A stretch of 64,000 nucleotides of DNA from Candidatus Amarolinea dominans. GTDB lineage: Bacteria; Chloroflexota; Anaerolineae; SSC4; Amarolineaceae. Under the pieces are notes generated by a model. It was not told the origin of the DNA. It did not search any database and saw nothing but the letters and a program-made list of their open reading frames with translations. The stretch's first letter is position 1. Each line of letters opens with the position of its first letter. The translations under genes were made by a program, and so were the position numbers. Of this stretch, positions 15,279 to 26,046 are shown piece after piece. The stretch spans positions 62,001 to 126,000 of the forward strand of contig JADJYJ010000003.1 in NCBI GenBank assembly GCA_016719785.1. The letters run 5' to 3'.

Positions 15279-18200
15279 ATGCCCAGCGATTCCTATCAAT
15301 CGGATTTTATCTACGGTCTCCATGATCCCGGCGGCGAATGGGTGATGGAGCAGGCCGGCGCTAAAGGCTGGATTCTCTTCACCGAAGCGATCGGCGCGGA
15401 TCCCAACGACCGCGGCGGGCGCGACTACAGCGACTACGGCAACCGGGGCTTCGGCGTCATGGTGCGCTTGAACAACGGCTACGAGCCGGCCGGTACGATC
15501 CCGCGCTCGGATCGCTACAACGATTTTGCCCGTCGCTGCGCCAATTTCGTGCAGAACTCGCGTGGCTGCACGATCTGGATCATCGGCAACGAGATGAATC
15601 ACCCGGTGGAACGGGCCGGCGGCGCGGGCGGCGAGGTCATCACACCGGAGTTGTATGCCCGCTGCTACCGCCAGTGTCGCGAGGCCATGCACCTGGTGCA
15701 GCCTCAGGCCCAGGTGCTGGTGGGCGGCGCGGCGCCCTGGAACCCTTCCACGACCTATCCCGGCAACCCCAACGGCGATTGGGTGCTCTACTTTGCCGAC
15801 ATCCTCAAGCTGATTGGCCCGACCAACTGCGACGGCTTTACCCTGCACGCCTACACGCACGGCGATGACCCCAACCTGATTGCCAGCGACGCGACGATGA
15901 ACGCCCCCTTCCAAAATCGGCGCTACAACTTCCGGACGTACCAGGATTTTCTCAATGCCGTGCCTGCTTCCATGCGCAGCCTGCCCTGCTACATCACCGA
16001 AACGGACCAGGGAGACATTGCCTGGACCAATCGCAACACGACATGGGTGCAGCGCGCCTACGGCGAAATTGATTGGTGGAACCGGCAGCCCGGCAACCAG
16101 GTGATTCGCGCCCTGATCTTGTATCGCTGGCCGCAGGTGGCCGGCGACCGCTGGGGCATAGACGGCAAGCAGGGCGTCATCGAAGACTTCCGTGAGACGT
16201 TCAAGTGGCGCTACACCTGGCCCGATAAATTGCAGCAACGGCCGGAAATCCAGGCCCGCTTTGTGGAACACACCGTGCCCGCGGCACTGACCGCGGGCAG
16301 CGTCAGCAGCGTCAAGCTGCGCATACGCAACGAGGGCAGTAAGACCTGGCCCAAAGCCGGCGCCAACCCGGTGCGCCTCGGCTACCATTGGCTGAACGCC
16401 AGCGGCGCCGAAGTCTCCTTCACCAACGGCGATCTGCGCACCGAACTGCCCAACGATGTGCCGGCGAATGGCGAAGTCACCTTTGCGGCCGCGAAATTGG
16501 CCGTGCCCACGCAAGCCGCCAAGTACACCCTGCGCTGGGACCTGGTGGAGGAAGGTGTTGCCTGGTTCCGGTCACGGGGCAGTCAGCCGCTGACCGTGGC
16601 GGTGGAGGTGAAGGCCGGCCAATCTGACCCGGCGCCGCCGGTCGAGCAGTTCTTCCCGGAGACCAAAAAGACGGTGCGTGGCCCCTTCCTGGATTGGTTC
16701 CGACGCTTTGGCCTCGATGTGGCCGGCTATCCCATCACCGATGAATACCGGGACACGCAGAGCGGACTGCAGACGCAGTATTTCCAGCGCGTGGCGCTGG
16801 AACTGCAACAGAACACCGTGCGCCTGCGCCTGGCCGGCGTCCAGGCCCTGGAGGCGCAGCAGCAGATCGGGCAGTTGCAGGCGCGCATCAAGCAACTGGA
16901 AGATCAGATCAAGCGGGGCAACGGCGTGGGCGTCCGCATTCCGCAACCGACCATCCAGGACATCGCCAACAGCCTGCCACGTGATGCCAGCGCGCTGATT
17001 CAGCGGCCGCAGAGTGACATTCAGTACCTGGTGGTCAATCACACGGCCGTGCGGCCGGAGATCGGCGCAGACCGCGTGGCCGAGGCGCAGCGCAAACGTT
17101 GGCCGGCCATCGTCCATCAGTATTTCATCACGGTGGACGGCGCGATTCAGCAAACCAACCCGCTGACCGAGGTCGTGTCGCGCGCCGAGTCCTACATCTA
17201 CAACGCAGTCAACATTGCCATTGCCGGCAATTTTACCGACGTGGCGCCCAATGAGGCGCAACTGAATGCCGCGGCCGCGTTGATGGCCTGGCTGCTGCAG
17301 GAACTCAAGCTGCCCGTGGAGGCGATCAAGGGGGTCAGCGAGTTCATCGTCACCGGGTCGCCGGGCCGCCAATGGCTGAGCGGACAGAATTACAAGCAGA
17401 CCCTGCTGACCAGGATTCAGGCCATCAAGCCGGAGGGTGACGGCGCATCGCCCATCCCCAGCGCGGAACTGGAGGCGCTGCGCAACCAGGTCAAGGAACT
17501 GAACCTTCAACTGGCGACGCGGCAGGCGCAGCTCGATGGCCTCAATCGCCAGGTGACGGATCTGTCCGGCCAGATCAAGGCGCGGCAAGACCAGGTGGAT
17601 GCCTTGACGCGCCAGGTGCAGGAGCTGGCCGGTCAGATCAAGGCGCGGCAGGACCAGGTGGATGCCTTGACGCGCCAAGTGCAGGAGAAGGATGGCCTGG
17701 TGGATGAACTGAACGGCCAGATCATCAGCCTGCAGATGGAAACGGACGACCTGCGCGCCCAACTGGAGGCGGCGTTGGCGGCCGGCGGCGGCCCGCATGG
17801 CCCTGGCCTGCTGCCCGCGCCCATCATCAGGGACGTGATCGCGCAGTTGCCGCGCAAAGAGGGTTTCAAGTCACGCGATCTGGCCCAGGTCAAGCTGGTG
17901 GTCATCAATCACACGGCGGTAGACCCGTCGGTGACGGCGGAACGGATTGCGCAGGCGCACATGGGCCGTTGGCCCGGCATCACCTACCATTATTACATTC
18001 AGGCCGATGGCGCCATTCTGCAGACCGGGCGCCTGACCGAAAGCGTGGACGACCTGCAGGCGTGGCTGTTCACCGGCGTGCAGGTCTGCTTTGCCGGCAA
18101 CTTCAAAGTCGTGACGCCCACCGATGCGCAGCTCGACGCCGGCGCGCGGCTGTGCGCCTGGCTCCTGCAGCAGTTCAAGCTGCCGATCGAGGCGCTCAAG

Positions 18201-19703
18201 GGCGTGAGCGAATTCGTCGCGACCGCGTCCCCCGGCGCGCAGTGGCTGCAGGGCGCCGTGTACAAGAACACCCTGGTGGCCAAGGTCAAGGCGGTGCAGG
18301 CCAGCGCCCCGCCCGACGGCGGCGGCGCGGACACGGCCGCGCTGCGCGGCCAGATCGAGCGCCTGAAGCAGGACCTGGCCGCAACGCAAACGTCGCTCAA
18401 CACCGCGCAGACCACGCTCAACACCACGCAAGCGACGCTCGATACCACGCAGGCGCAGTTGACCGCGGCGCAGCAGAACGCCACGCGCCTGCAAACCGCG
18501 CTGACGCAGTCCCAGGCGCAGGCGCAGACGTTGCAGGGCCAGGTGACGACCCTGCAAGGTCAGGTTGGCCCTCTGCAACAGGACAAAACCGCTCTGCAGA
18601 AGCAGGTTGGCGGCTTGCAGCAGGACAAGACTACGTTGCAACAGCAGGCTGGCGTGCTGCAGCAGGACAAGACCACTCTGCAGAAGCAGGTTGGCACGTT
18701 GCAGCAGGACAAGACCACGTTGCAGAAGCAGGTTGGCGGCTTGCAGCAGGACAAGACCACGTTGCAACAGCAGGTGGGCGCGTTGCAGAAGCAAATTCAG
18801 GACCTGCTGGCTGGCGGTGGGGGCACGCCCAAGCCGGTTGGCGTCGAGAAGCCGCAGTTCGAAGTTCTTGCGGACAAGCTGCCTTTGAGCACGACGCCCG
18901 GCAATGTCTACGGTAAGCGTCAGAAGTCGGCCATCACGCACATCGTGGTGCATCACACGGCCGCGCCGGCCGAGGTAGGACCGGACCGCCTGGCAGCCTA
19001 TCACGTCAACAGCCGGAGCTGGCCGGGCATTGGCTATCATTTCTTCGTGGGTGCGGATGGCACGCTCTATCAGACGAACCACCTGGAGACCGTTTCCTAT
19101 CAAACCGGCGGCCAGAACAACCACAGCATGGGCATTGTCTTTGCCGGCAACTTCACCGACGTGCCACCGACGCCGATTCAGATCGAGCGCGGCGCGCACC
19201 TGATCGCCTGGCTGGCGCAGGATCTGAAGGTGCCCAACAGTCAGATCATGGGGCACAAGGAAATGCCCGAACAGCAGACCGCCTGCCCCGGCAATCAATG
19301 GACGGGCGGCCAGCAGTGGAAGAAGCTGTTGTTCCAGCGCATCCAAAGCCTGCAAAGCGGCGAGAGTGAGGCGCCGGCCAAGTTCATCCGCCATTACCTC
19401 CTGCTGTGGTGGCGCAGCCCGACCATGTGGGCCGAGCCAGATTACCAGGGCGCGGCGAAGTACATTGCACGCTTCGAACCGACCGTCGGTTTCTCACCGG
19501 ATGAGGCCAAGCTGGCCGACTATGTCACCATCATCGGCGGGCCGGGCGGCACACCGGGCGATGTGGACGACAAGCTGCGAGCCGCGGGCGTCAAGGTGGA
19601 GCGCATCGCCGGCGCCGATTTCACCGATACCAAGCGCCAACTCGACAGCCTGGCCGAGAGCGGACGACGCTTTCGCAGCTTTGATGTGGGGGATGTGGGG
19701 TAA
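15279..19703 (+). CDS. Large modular protein: glycosidase-like domain, Ig-like domain and three amidase_2/PGRP domains
   Basis: A product of 1474 residues. Start ATG 15279 follows GGGGAGG; the frame is open to 15213. Residues 1-330 look like a clan GH-A TIM barrel with Asn104-Glu105 (GNEMNH) and Glu241 (ITETDQG) as possible acid/base and nucleophile. Residues 330-450 form an NBR1-Ig-like domain (RIRNEGSKTWP). Three N-acetylmuramoyl-L-alanine amidase_2-like domains begin near 585, 870 and 1220, joined by Gln-rich coiled coils. Only the third keeps the zinc ligands: HHTA, GHKE and TACPG. In the first two NHTA remains but the later His and Cys are replaced (GVSEF, SPG). No signal peptide is seen. 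A role in peptidoglycan binding and remodelling is likely; export route is unknown. Confidence 0.85.
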   Translation: MPSDSYQSDFIYGLHDPGGEWVMEQAGAKGWILFTEAIGADPNDRGGRDYSDYGNRGFGVMVRLNNGYEPAGTIPRSDRYNDFARRCANFVQNSRGCTIWIIGNEMNHPVERAGGAGGEVITPELYARCYRQCREAMHLVQPQAQVLVGGAAPWNPSTTYPGNPNGDWVLYFADILKLIGPTNCDGFTLHAYTHGDDPNLIASDATMNAPFQNRRYNFRTYQDFLNAVPASMRSLPCYITETDQGDIAWTNRNTTWVQRAYGEIDWWNRQPGNQVIRALILYRWPQVAGDRWGIDGKQGVIEDFRETFKWRYTWPDKLQQRPEIQARFVEHTVPAALTAGSVSSVKLRIRNEGSKTWPKAGANPVRLGYHWLNASGAEVSFTNGDLRTELPNDVPANGEVTFAAAKLAVPTQAAKYTLRWDLVEEGVAWFRSRGSQPLTVAVEVKAGQSDPAPPVEQFFPETKKTVRGPFLDWFRRFGLDVAGYPITDEYRDTQSGLQTQYFQRVALELQQNTVRLRLAGVQALEAQQQIGQLQARIKQLEDQIKRGNGVGVRIPQPTIQDIANSLPRDASALIQRPQSDIQYLVVNHTAVRPEIGADRVAEAQRKRWPAIVHQYFITVDGAIQQTNPLTEVVSRAESYIYNAVNIAIAGNFTDVAPNEAQLNAAAALMAWLLQELKLPVEAIKGVSEFIVTGSPGRQWLSGQNYKQTLLTRIQAIKPEGDGASPIPSAELEALRNQVKELNLQLATRQAQLDGLNRQVTDLSGQIKARQDQVDALTRQVQELAGQIKARQDQVDALTRQVQEKDGLVDELNGQIISLQMETDDLRAQLEAALAAGGGPHGPGLLPAPIIRDVIAQLPRKEGFKSRDLAQVKLVVINHTAVDPSVTAERIAQAHMGRWPGITYHYYIQADGAILQTGRLTESVDDLQAWLFTGVQVCFAGNFKVVTPTDAQLDAGARLCAWLLQQFKLPIEALKGVSEFVATASPGAQWLQGAVYKNTLVAKVKAVQASAPPDGGGADTAALRGQIERLKQDLAATQTSLNTAQTTLNTTQATLDTTQAQLTAAQQNATRLQTALTQSQAQAQTLQGQVTTLQGQVGPLQQDKTALQKQVGGLQQDKTTLQQQAGVLQQDKTTLQKQVGTLQQDKTTLQKQVGGLQQDKTTLQQQVGALQKQIQDLLAGGGGTPKPVGVEKPQFEVLADKLPLSTTPGNVYGKRQKSAITHIVVHHTAAPAEVGPDRLAAYHVNSRSWPGIGYHFFVGADGTLYQTNHLETVSYQTGGQNNHSMGIVFAGNFTDVPPTPIQIERGAHLIAWLAQDLKVPNSQIMGHKEMPEQQTACPGNQWTGGQQWKKLLFQRIQSLQSGESEAPAKFIRHYLLLWWRSPTMWAEPDYQGAAKYIARFEPTVGFSPDEAKLADYVTIIGGPGGTPGDVDDKLRAAGVKVERIAGADFTDTKRQLDSLAESGRRFRSFDVGDVG
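17568..17693. repeat. 63-bp tandem repeat (2 copies) in the first coiled coil
   Basis: Two adjacent 63-bp copies encode GQIKARQDQVDALTRQVQE and its repeat. The copies are nearly identical in DNA, so the duplication is recent. The unit is 21 residues, three heptads, which keeps the coiled-coil phase. Confidence 0.8.
18572..18781. repeat. 42-bp tandem repeat (5 copies) in the second coiled coil
   Basis: Five 14-residue units of the form LQQDKTTLQKQVGG are encoded by near-identical 42-bp units. Fourteen residues are two heptads, so copy-number change would lengthen the stalk without breaking the coil. Confidence 0.85.
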
Positions 19704-19708
19704 GAGGA

Positions 19709-20467
19709 ATGCCGAATCCTTCGTATCACGTGTCGCTGCCGGTGTTCGCAGGCCCGCTCGATCTGCTGCTGCATCTGATCGAGCGTGATGAGCTGGATAT
19801 CACGGCTGTTTCGTTGGCCCAGGTCACCGGACAGTACCTGGAATATCTGACTCAGATGCAGTCGGCCCTGGATGAGGCGCAGGGCGATGCGCTGGCCGAT
19901 TTCCTGGTGGTGGCCGCCAAGCTGCTGTGGATCAAGTCAAGGGCCTTGCTGCCCAAACCGCCGGCGCCTGAACGAGATGAGGAAGATCCGGCAGAGGCGT
20001 TGGCCCAACAGTTGCGCGAGTACCGACGCTTCAAGTTGGCTGCGCTGGCGTTGCGTCAGCGCGAAGAAGCACACCAGCCGATGTATGCGCGTGCTGCGCT
20101 GGCGCCGGTGCTGCTGCGGCCGCCGGGGCCAGGCGAAGGAAACCTGGCGGCGCTGCTCAAGGCGGTGCAGCGGGCGCTCGTCAGCCTGCCGCCCACCCAG
20201 CCGGCGGGCACAATCGTCACGCCGCTGCTATTCACCGTGCATGACAAGATCGCCCTGATTCTGGCACGCCTGGACGCGCTCACCCCGGCTTCGCACGGCA
20301 TCACCTTCGGCGAACTGCTGGAGACCGCCAACTCCGCGGTGGAAATCGTCATCACCCTGCTGGCCGTGCTGGAATTGATGAAACGACGCCAGGCGCGCGT
20401 CGAACAGGAGAGCTTGTTTGGGCAAATTACGATCAGATTTGCCACAGACCCCCTGCCGGCGCTATAA
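19709..20467 (+). CDS. scpA: Segregation and condensation protein A
   Basis: A product of 252 residues, the kleisin subunit that bridges the SMC heads in bacterial condensin. The N-terminal block FAGPLDLLLHLIERDELDI and FLVVAAKLLWIKSRALLP are typical of ScpA, and the C-terminal winged-helix block (ITFGELLETANSAVEIVITLLAVLELMKRRQ) is complete. It starts five bases after the amidase gene and may be cotranscribed with it. The usual neighbour scpB is not in the window. The -10 box of the glmS promoter overlaps its stop codon. Confidence 0.93.
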   Translation: MPNPSYHVSLPVFAGPLDLLLHLIERDELDITAVSLAQVTGQYLEYLTQMQSALDEAQGDALADFLVVAAKLLWIKSRALLPKPPAPERDEEDPAEALAQQLREYRRFKLAALALRQREEAHQPMYARAALAPVLLRPPGPGEGNLAALLKAVQRALVSLPPTQPAGTIVTPLLFTVHDKIALILARLDALTPASHGITFGELLETANSAVEIVITLLAVLELMKRRQARVEQESLFGQITIRFATDPLPAL

Positions 20468-20468
20468 T
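20439..20468 (+). promoter_or_regulatory. Promoter of the glmS ribozyme/glmS transcript
   Basis: TTGCCA (20439-20444), 18 bases, perfect TATAAT (20463-20468), overlapping the scpA stop codon. Predicted start is near 20475, about 65 bases before the ribozyme cleavage site. Confidence 0.65.
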
Positions 20469-20534
20469 GCGGCTATCTTCAGCAAAGGAGGGTGTGCCCG
20501 GCGAATCAACGCCATGTTAGACCCAACGTAGGAA

Positions 20535-20700
20535 AGAGAGCGCATGGACTGCACGACGCCCGACAGCGCGCAGTTGACGAGGAAGAGGTTCTCCTCCGCG
20601 AGGAGGAGCTAACCAGGCGCACAGCGCCTGGGAAAATCGAAAGATCAGCGGATGCCTCCAGAGCCTGACCACGGTCCTGCGGCCAGGTTTCTACATTAAG
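20535..20700 (+). ncRNA. glmS ribozyme (glucosamine-6-phosphate-activated self-cleaving RNA)
   Basis: The order of conserved elements matches the glmS ribozyme: A|GCGC at 20539/20540 (cleavage site), TGGACTGC and GCAGTTGACGAGGA (P1 and core strand, 20573-20583), AGGTT, ATCGAA (20636-20641) and GCGGATGCCTCC (20648-20659). Two extra perfect hairpins (CTCCTCCGCGAGGAG and CCAGGCGC-ACA-GCGCCTGG) are inserted between AGGTT and ATCGAA. A P3-like stem follows (GCCTG...CAGG). It lies in the leader of glmS itself, exactly where this class occurs. When glucosamine-6-phosphate is plentiful the RNA cuts its own 5' end and the mRNA is degraded, lowering GlmS. Confidence 0.87.
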
Positions 20701-20703
20701 GAA

Positions 20704-20730
20704 GTACTTCTTGAAGAAGTACCCCTTTTC
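20704..20730 (+). terminator. Hairpin after the ribozyme, terminator-like
   Basis: GTACTTC-TTGAA-GAAGTAC followed by CCCCTTTT. The T run is short and glmS lies downstream, so it may be a weak terminator, an extra ribozyme stem, or an mRNA stability element. The rest of 20731-20878 shows no gene or clear signal. Confidence 0.35.
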
Positions 20731-20878
20731 ACCACGAAACCGGCCAGGATTCTTTCCTCCTGTAATCCATCGCGTACCCACACAAACTCCGGCGGCGACG
20801 GCGGCCACAAATGGGAAGCGCAGTGGCAAATCCGGCTCGCCAGGGCCATCGCGCCCTGGGCGGGTCAACGCACGTTAT

Positions 20879-20918
20879 GCACTTTGCACTTTGCACTTTG
20901 CACTTTGCACTCTGCACT
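20879..20918. repeat. Heptanucleotide tandem repeat before the glmS ribosome binding site
   Basis: GCACTTT repeated about 5.7 times (the fifth unit is GCACTCT). It ends immediately before AGGAGG, the ribosome binding site of glmS. Confidence 0.9.
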
Positions 20919-20934
20919 CAGGAGGACTCTCACC

Positions 20935-22782
<1,848 letters not shown>

Positions 22783-22805
22783 AGCAGTCACCAGAAAGGA
22801 CAAAT

Positions 22806-23366
22806 ATGGGCAGTTTCAGTGGTTTTTGGCGCACTCTCAAGGTGCTGTGGACGTGGGGCGATCAACTGGCGCCCTTTTTCGAGGCATTACCGCGCAACCT
22901 GGCCGTCGCCGGCGATGCCATGGTCATCGGTGGTGAGGGCGCGCTGCGCGCGGGCCAGGCCTTCAACGGCGCCGCGGCGACCAGCGTGCAGCAGATGCTC
23001 GAGGCAGTGGCAGCGGCCGTGGCCAGTTGCAACCGCGAACTTGACGCGGTGGCCGGGCAACTGGAGTCGGCCGGCAATTTCCTCAACCAAGTCGCCATCC
23101 CGGTCATCGAACCAACCACGACCAAGATTCTGGGCATTGACGTGGTGACGGGCCTCAAACCGACGACCATGCGCCCCTTTGGCTCGGTGGATCATGAACT
23201 GGAAGCGGCGGCCGGCAGCCTACGCAACGCAGGCCAGGCGCTCGACACCAGTGCCACCCATCTGCGCAGTCTGCGCAGCGCCCTGCAAGGCGCGGGTCAG
23301 GACCTCGATCACCTGGGCCGGGCGCTGCAGGACAGCGGGCAGGCGTTGCAGCGGAGCGGAGACTAG
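22806..23366 (+). CDS. Hypothetical helical protein
   Basis: A product of 186 residues that I do not recognise. It starts 23 bases after glmS with AGAAAGGA upstream. The sequence is almost all helix formers, with Ala/Gln/Leu-rich stretches at residues 25-95 and 130-185 (for example SLRNAGQALDTSATHLRSLR) that look like two long amphipathic or coiled-coil helices, separated by a short Pro/Thr segment. No membrane helix or signal peptide is obvious. The next gene begins right after its stop, so it is probably in a unit with the glycosyltransferase. Confidence 0.7.
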   Translation: MGSFSGFWRTLKVLWTWGDQLAPFFEALPRNLAVAGDAMVIGGEGALRAGQAFNGAAATSVQQMLEAVAAAVASCNRELDAVAGQLESAGNFLNQVAIPVIEPTTTKILGIDVVTGLKPTTMRPFGSVDHELEAAAGSLRNAGQALDTSATHLRSLRSALQGAGQDLDHLGRALQDSGQALQRSGD

Positions 23367-23367
23367 C

Positions 23368-24821
<1,454 letters not shown>

Positions 24822-24839
24822 TGACCTTTGGACTACTTC

Positions 24840-25250
24840 ATGACTCACCAACGTCTTTCGCTGGCGGCCGCATGGCTGGCCGTCATTGCCTGGGCTGCGC
24901 TGATCTTTGGGTTTTCGGCGCAGTCCACGCTGCCGGACCTGACGCACGGCCTGCCTGATCTGCAGGACATTGCCGGGCACCTGGCCGCGTACGCCGGATT
25001 GGCCTTTTGGCTGGCGCTGGCCCTGCGTCGCACGCCTGGGGTGCGCCATCCCTGGCGTTGGGCCTTTGCTCTCGCGGTGCTGTACGGCCTGTCGGACGAG
25101 TTCCATCAGTCCTTCGTACCCAACCGTCACCCCGACCTGTTCGATGTCGCGACCGACATGGTCGGCGCGGCGCTGGCGCTGTGGCTCTGGCGTCGCCGGT
25201 TGCGCACCAGGGCGGCCCAGCCCGATGTCATGCCTAACCCTGCGGAATGA
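24840..25250 (+). CDS. VanZ-like membrane protein
   Basis: A product of 136 residues from ATG 24840 (a TTG 12 bases earlier is possible). Three to four hydrophobic helices are visible: about residues 8-28 (AAAWLAVIAWAALIFGFSAQS), 45-65, 73-88 and 107-125. The motifs FGFSAQS, GHLAAYAGLAF and SDEFHQSFVPNRHPDLFDVATDMVGA (seen in two parts, SDEFHQSFVP and DVATDMVGA) are typical of the VanZ family. VanZ gives low-level teicoplanin resistance in enterococci; in other bacteria the role is unclear. No strong ribosome binding site is visible. Confidence 0.85.
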   Translation: MTHQRLSLAAAWLAVIAWAALIFGFSAQSTLPDLTHGLPDLQDIAGHLAAYAGLAFWLALALRRTPGVRHPWRWAFALAVLYGLSDEFHQSFVPNRHPDLFDVATDMVGAALALWLWRRRLRTRAAQPDVMPNPAE

Positions 25251-25254
25251 TCAA

Positions 25255-25323
25255 CCCTGGGGCATAGCCCACGAAGGTGGGCTTCGCAATCGTAGCAGCG
25301 ACTTGCAGTCGCCGGGCCTGTGG
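25255..25323. repeat. REP-like intergenic repeat, copy A
   Basis: A 69-bp element with two hairpins: AGCCCAC-GAAG-GTGGGCT and GCGACT-TGC-AGTCGC. A close copy lies at 59576-59643, downstream of the VTT gene. Both copies stand between plus-strand genes. Confidence 0.85.
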
Positions 25324-25362
25324 TCTCAGGACCACATCCAATTTACGAATCAATGAGGACTT

Positions 25363-26004
25363 ATGCTTCACAAACTGCGCGAACCGGTCAACGGTCTGAC
25401 CCACCTGGGCGCCGCGCTGGTGGCGGCCGTCGGTCTCGGCGTCCTGGCCTACCTTGCACGGGACAATGCGGCGAAAGCTGCCTTTCTCAGCCTGTACGGG
25501 TTGACCCTGATTTTGATGTTCTCTGCCAGCGCGGCCTATCACATGGCCCAGGTCAGCCCCAGGGCGCTTCTCTTCTTGCGCAAACTGGATCATTCCGCCA
25601 TCTACCTGCTCATCGCGGGAACCTACACACCCATCTGCCTGTACTTCTTCACCGGCTTCTGGCGCGGCGGTATGCTGGCGATCATCTGGTCGCTGGCCCT
25701 CATCGGCATTGTTGTCAAGATCTTCGTCATCCATGCGCCCCGTTGGCTGACGGCGGGCATCTACCTGCTGATGGGGTGGCTTTCCATCGCCGCCATCCGC
25801 CAGATTCTGGCCGCGCTTCCCGCCGGCGGCCTGTTCTGGCTCGTGTTGGGCGGGCTGTTCTTCACGGTTGGCGCCGTGATCTATGTGCTCAAGAAGCCTG
25901 ACCCCTGGCCCGGCGTCTTCGGGTTCCACGAGATCTGGCACATCTTCGTCATTCTGGGCGCGTTCAGCCATTTCGTGCTGATGGCGGCCTATGTCGCGCC
26001 GTGA
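25363..26004 (+). CDS. Hemolysin III/PAQR family membrane protein
   Basis: A product of 213 residues with seven predicted membrane helices. Family motifs are EPVNGLTHLGAA near the N-terminus, SASAAYH in helix 2, LDHSAIYLLIAGTYTP in helix 3, and GFHEIWHIFVILGAFSHF in the last pair. The Ser, Asp and His residues of these motifs form the metal-binding, hydrolase-like site of the PAQR/alkaline-ceramidase superfamily. Length is typical of bacterial YqfA/HlyIII proteins. Despite the name, haemolysis is not established for most members. It converges with the operon on the other strand; only 42 bases separate the stops. Confidence 0.93.
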   Translation: MLHKLREPVNGLTHLGAALVAAVGLGVLAYLARDNAAKAAFLSLYGLTLILMFSASAAYHMAQVSPRALLFLRKLDHSAIYLLIAGTYTPICLYFFTGFWRGGMLAIIWSLALIGIVVKIFVIHAPRWLTAGIYLLMGWLSIAAIRQILAALPAGGLFWLVLGGLFFTVGAVIYVLKKPDPWPGVFGFHEIWHIFVILGAFSHFVLMAAYVAP

Positions 26005-26046
26005 AGCGGGCTGATCAAAAAACGTTGGACTGTCTGTCAAACTCGG

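Noticed and set aside
17871..19394. 507-codon frame antisense to the amidase
   Set aside because: Leu/Gln/Arg-rich translation of the coiled-coil repeats on the wrong strand.
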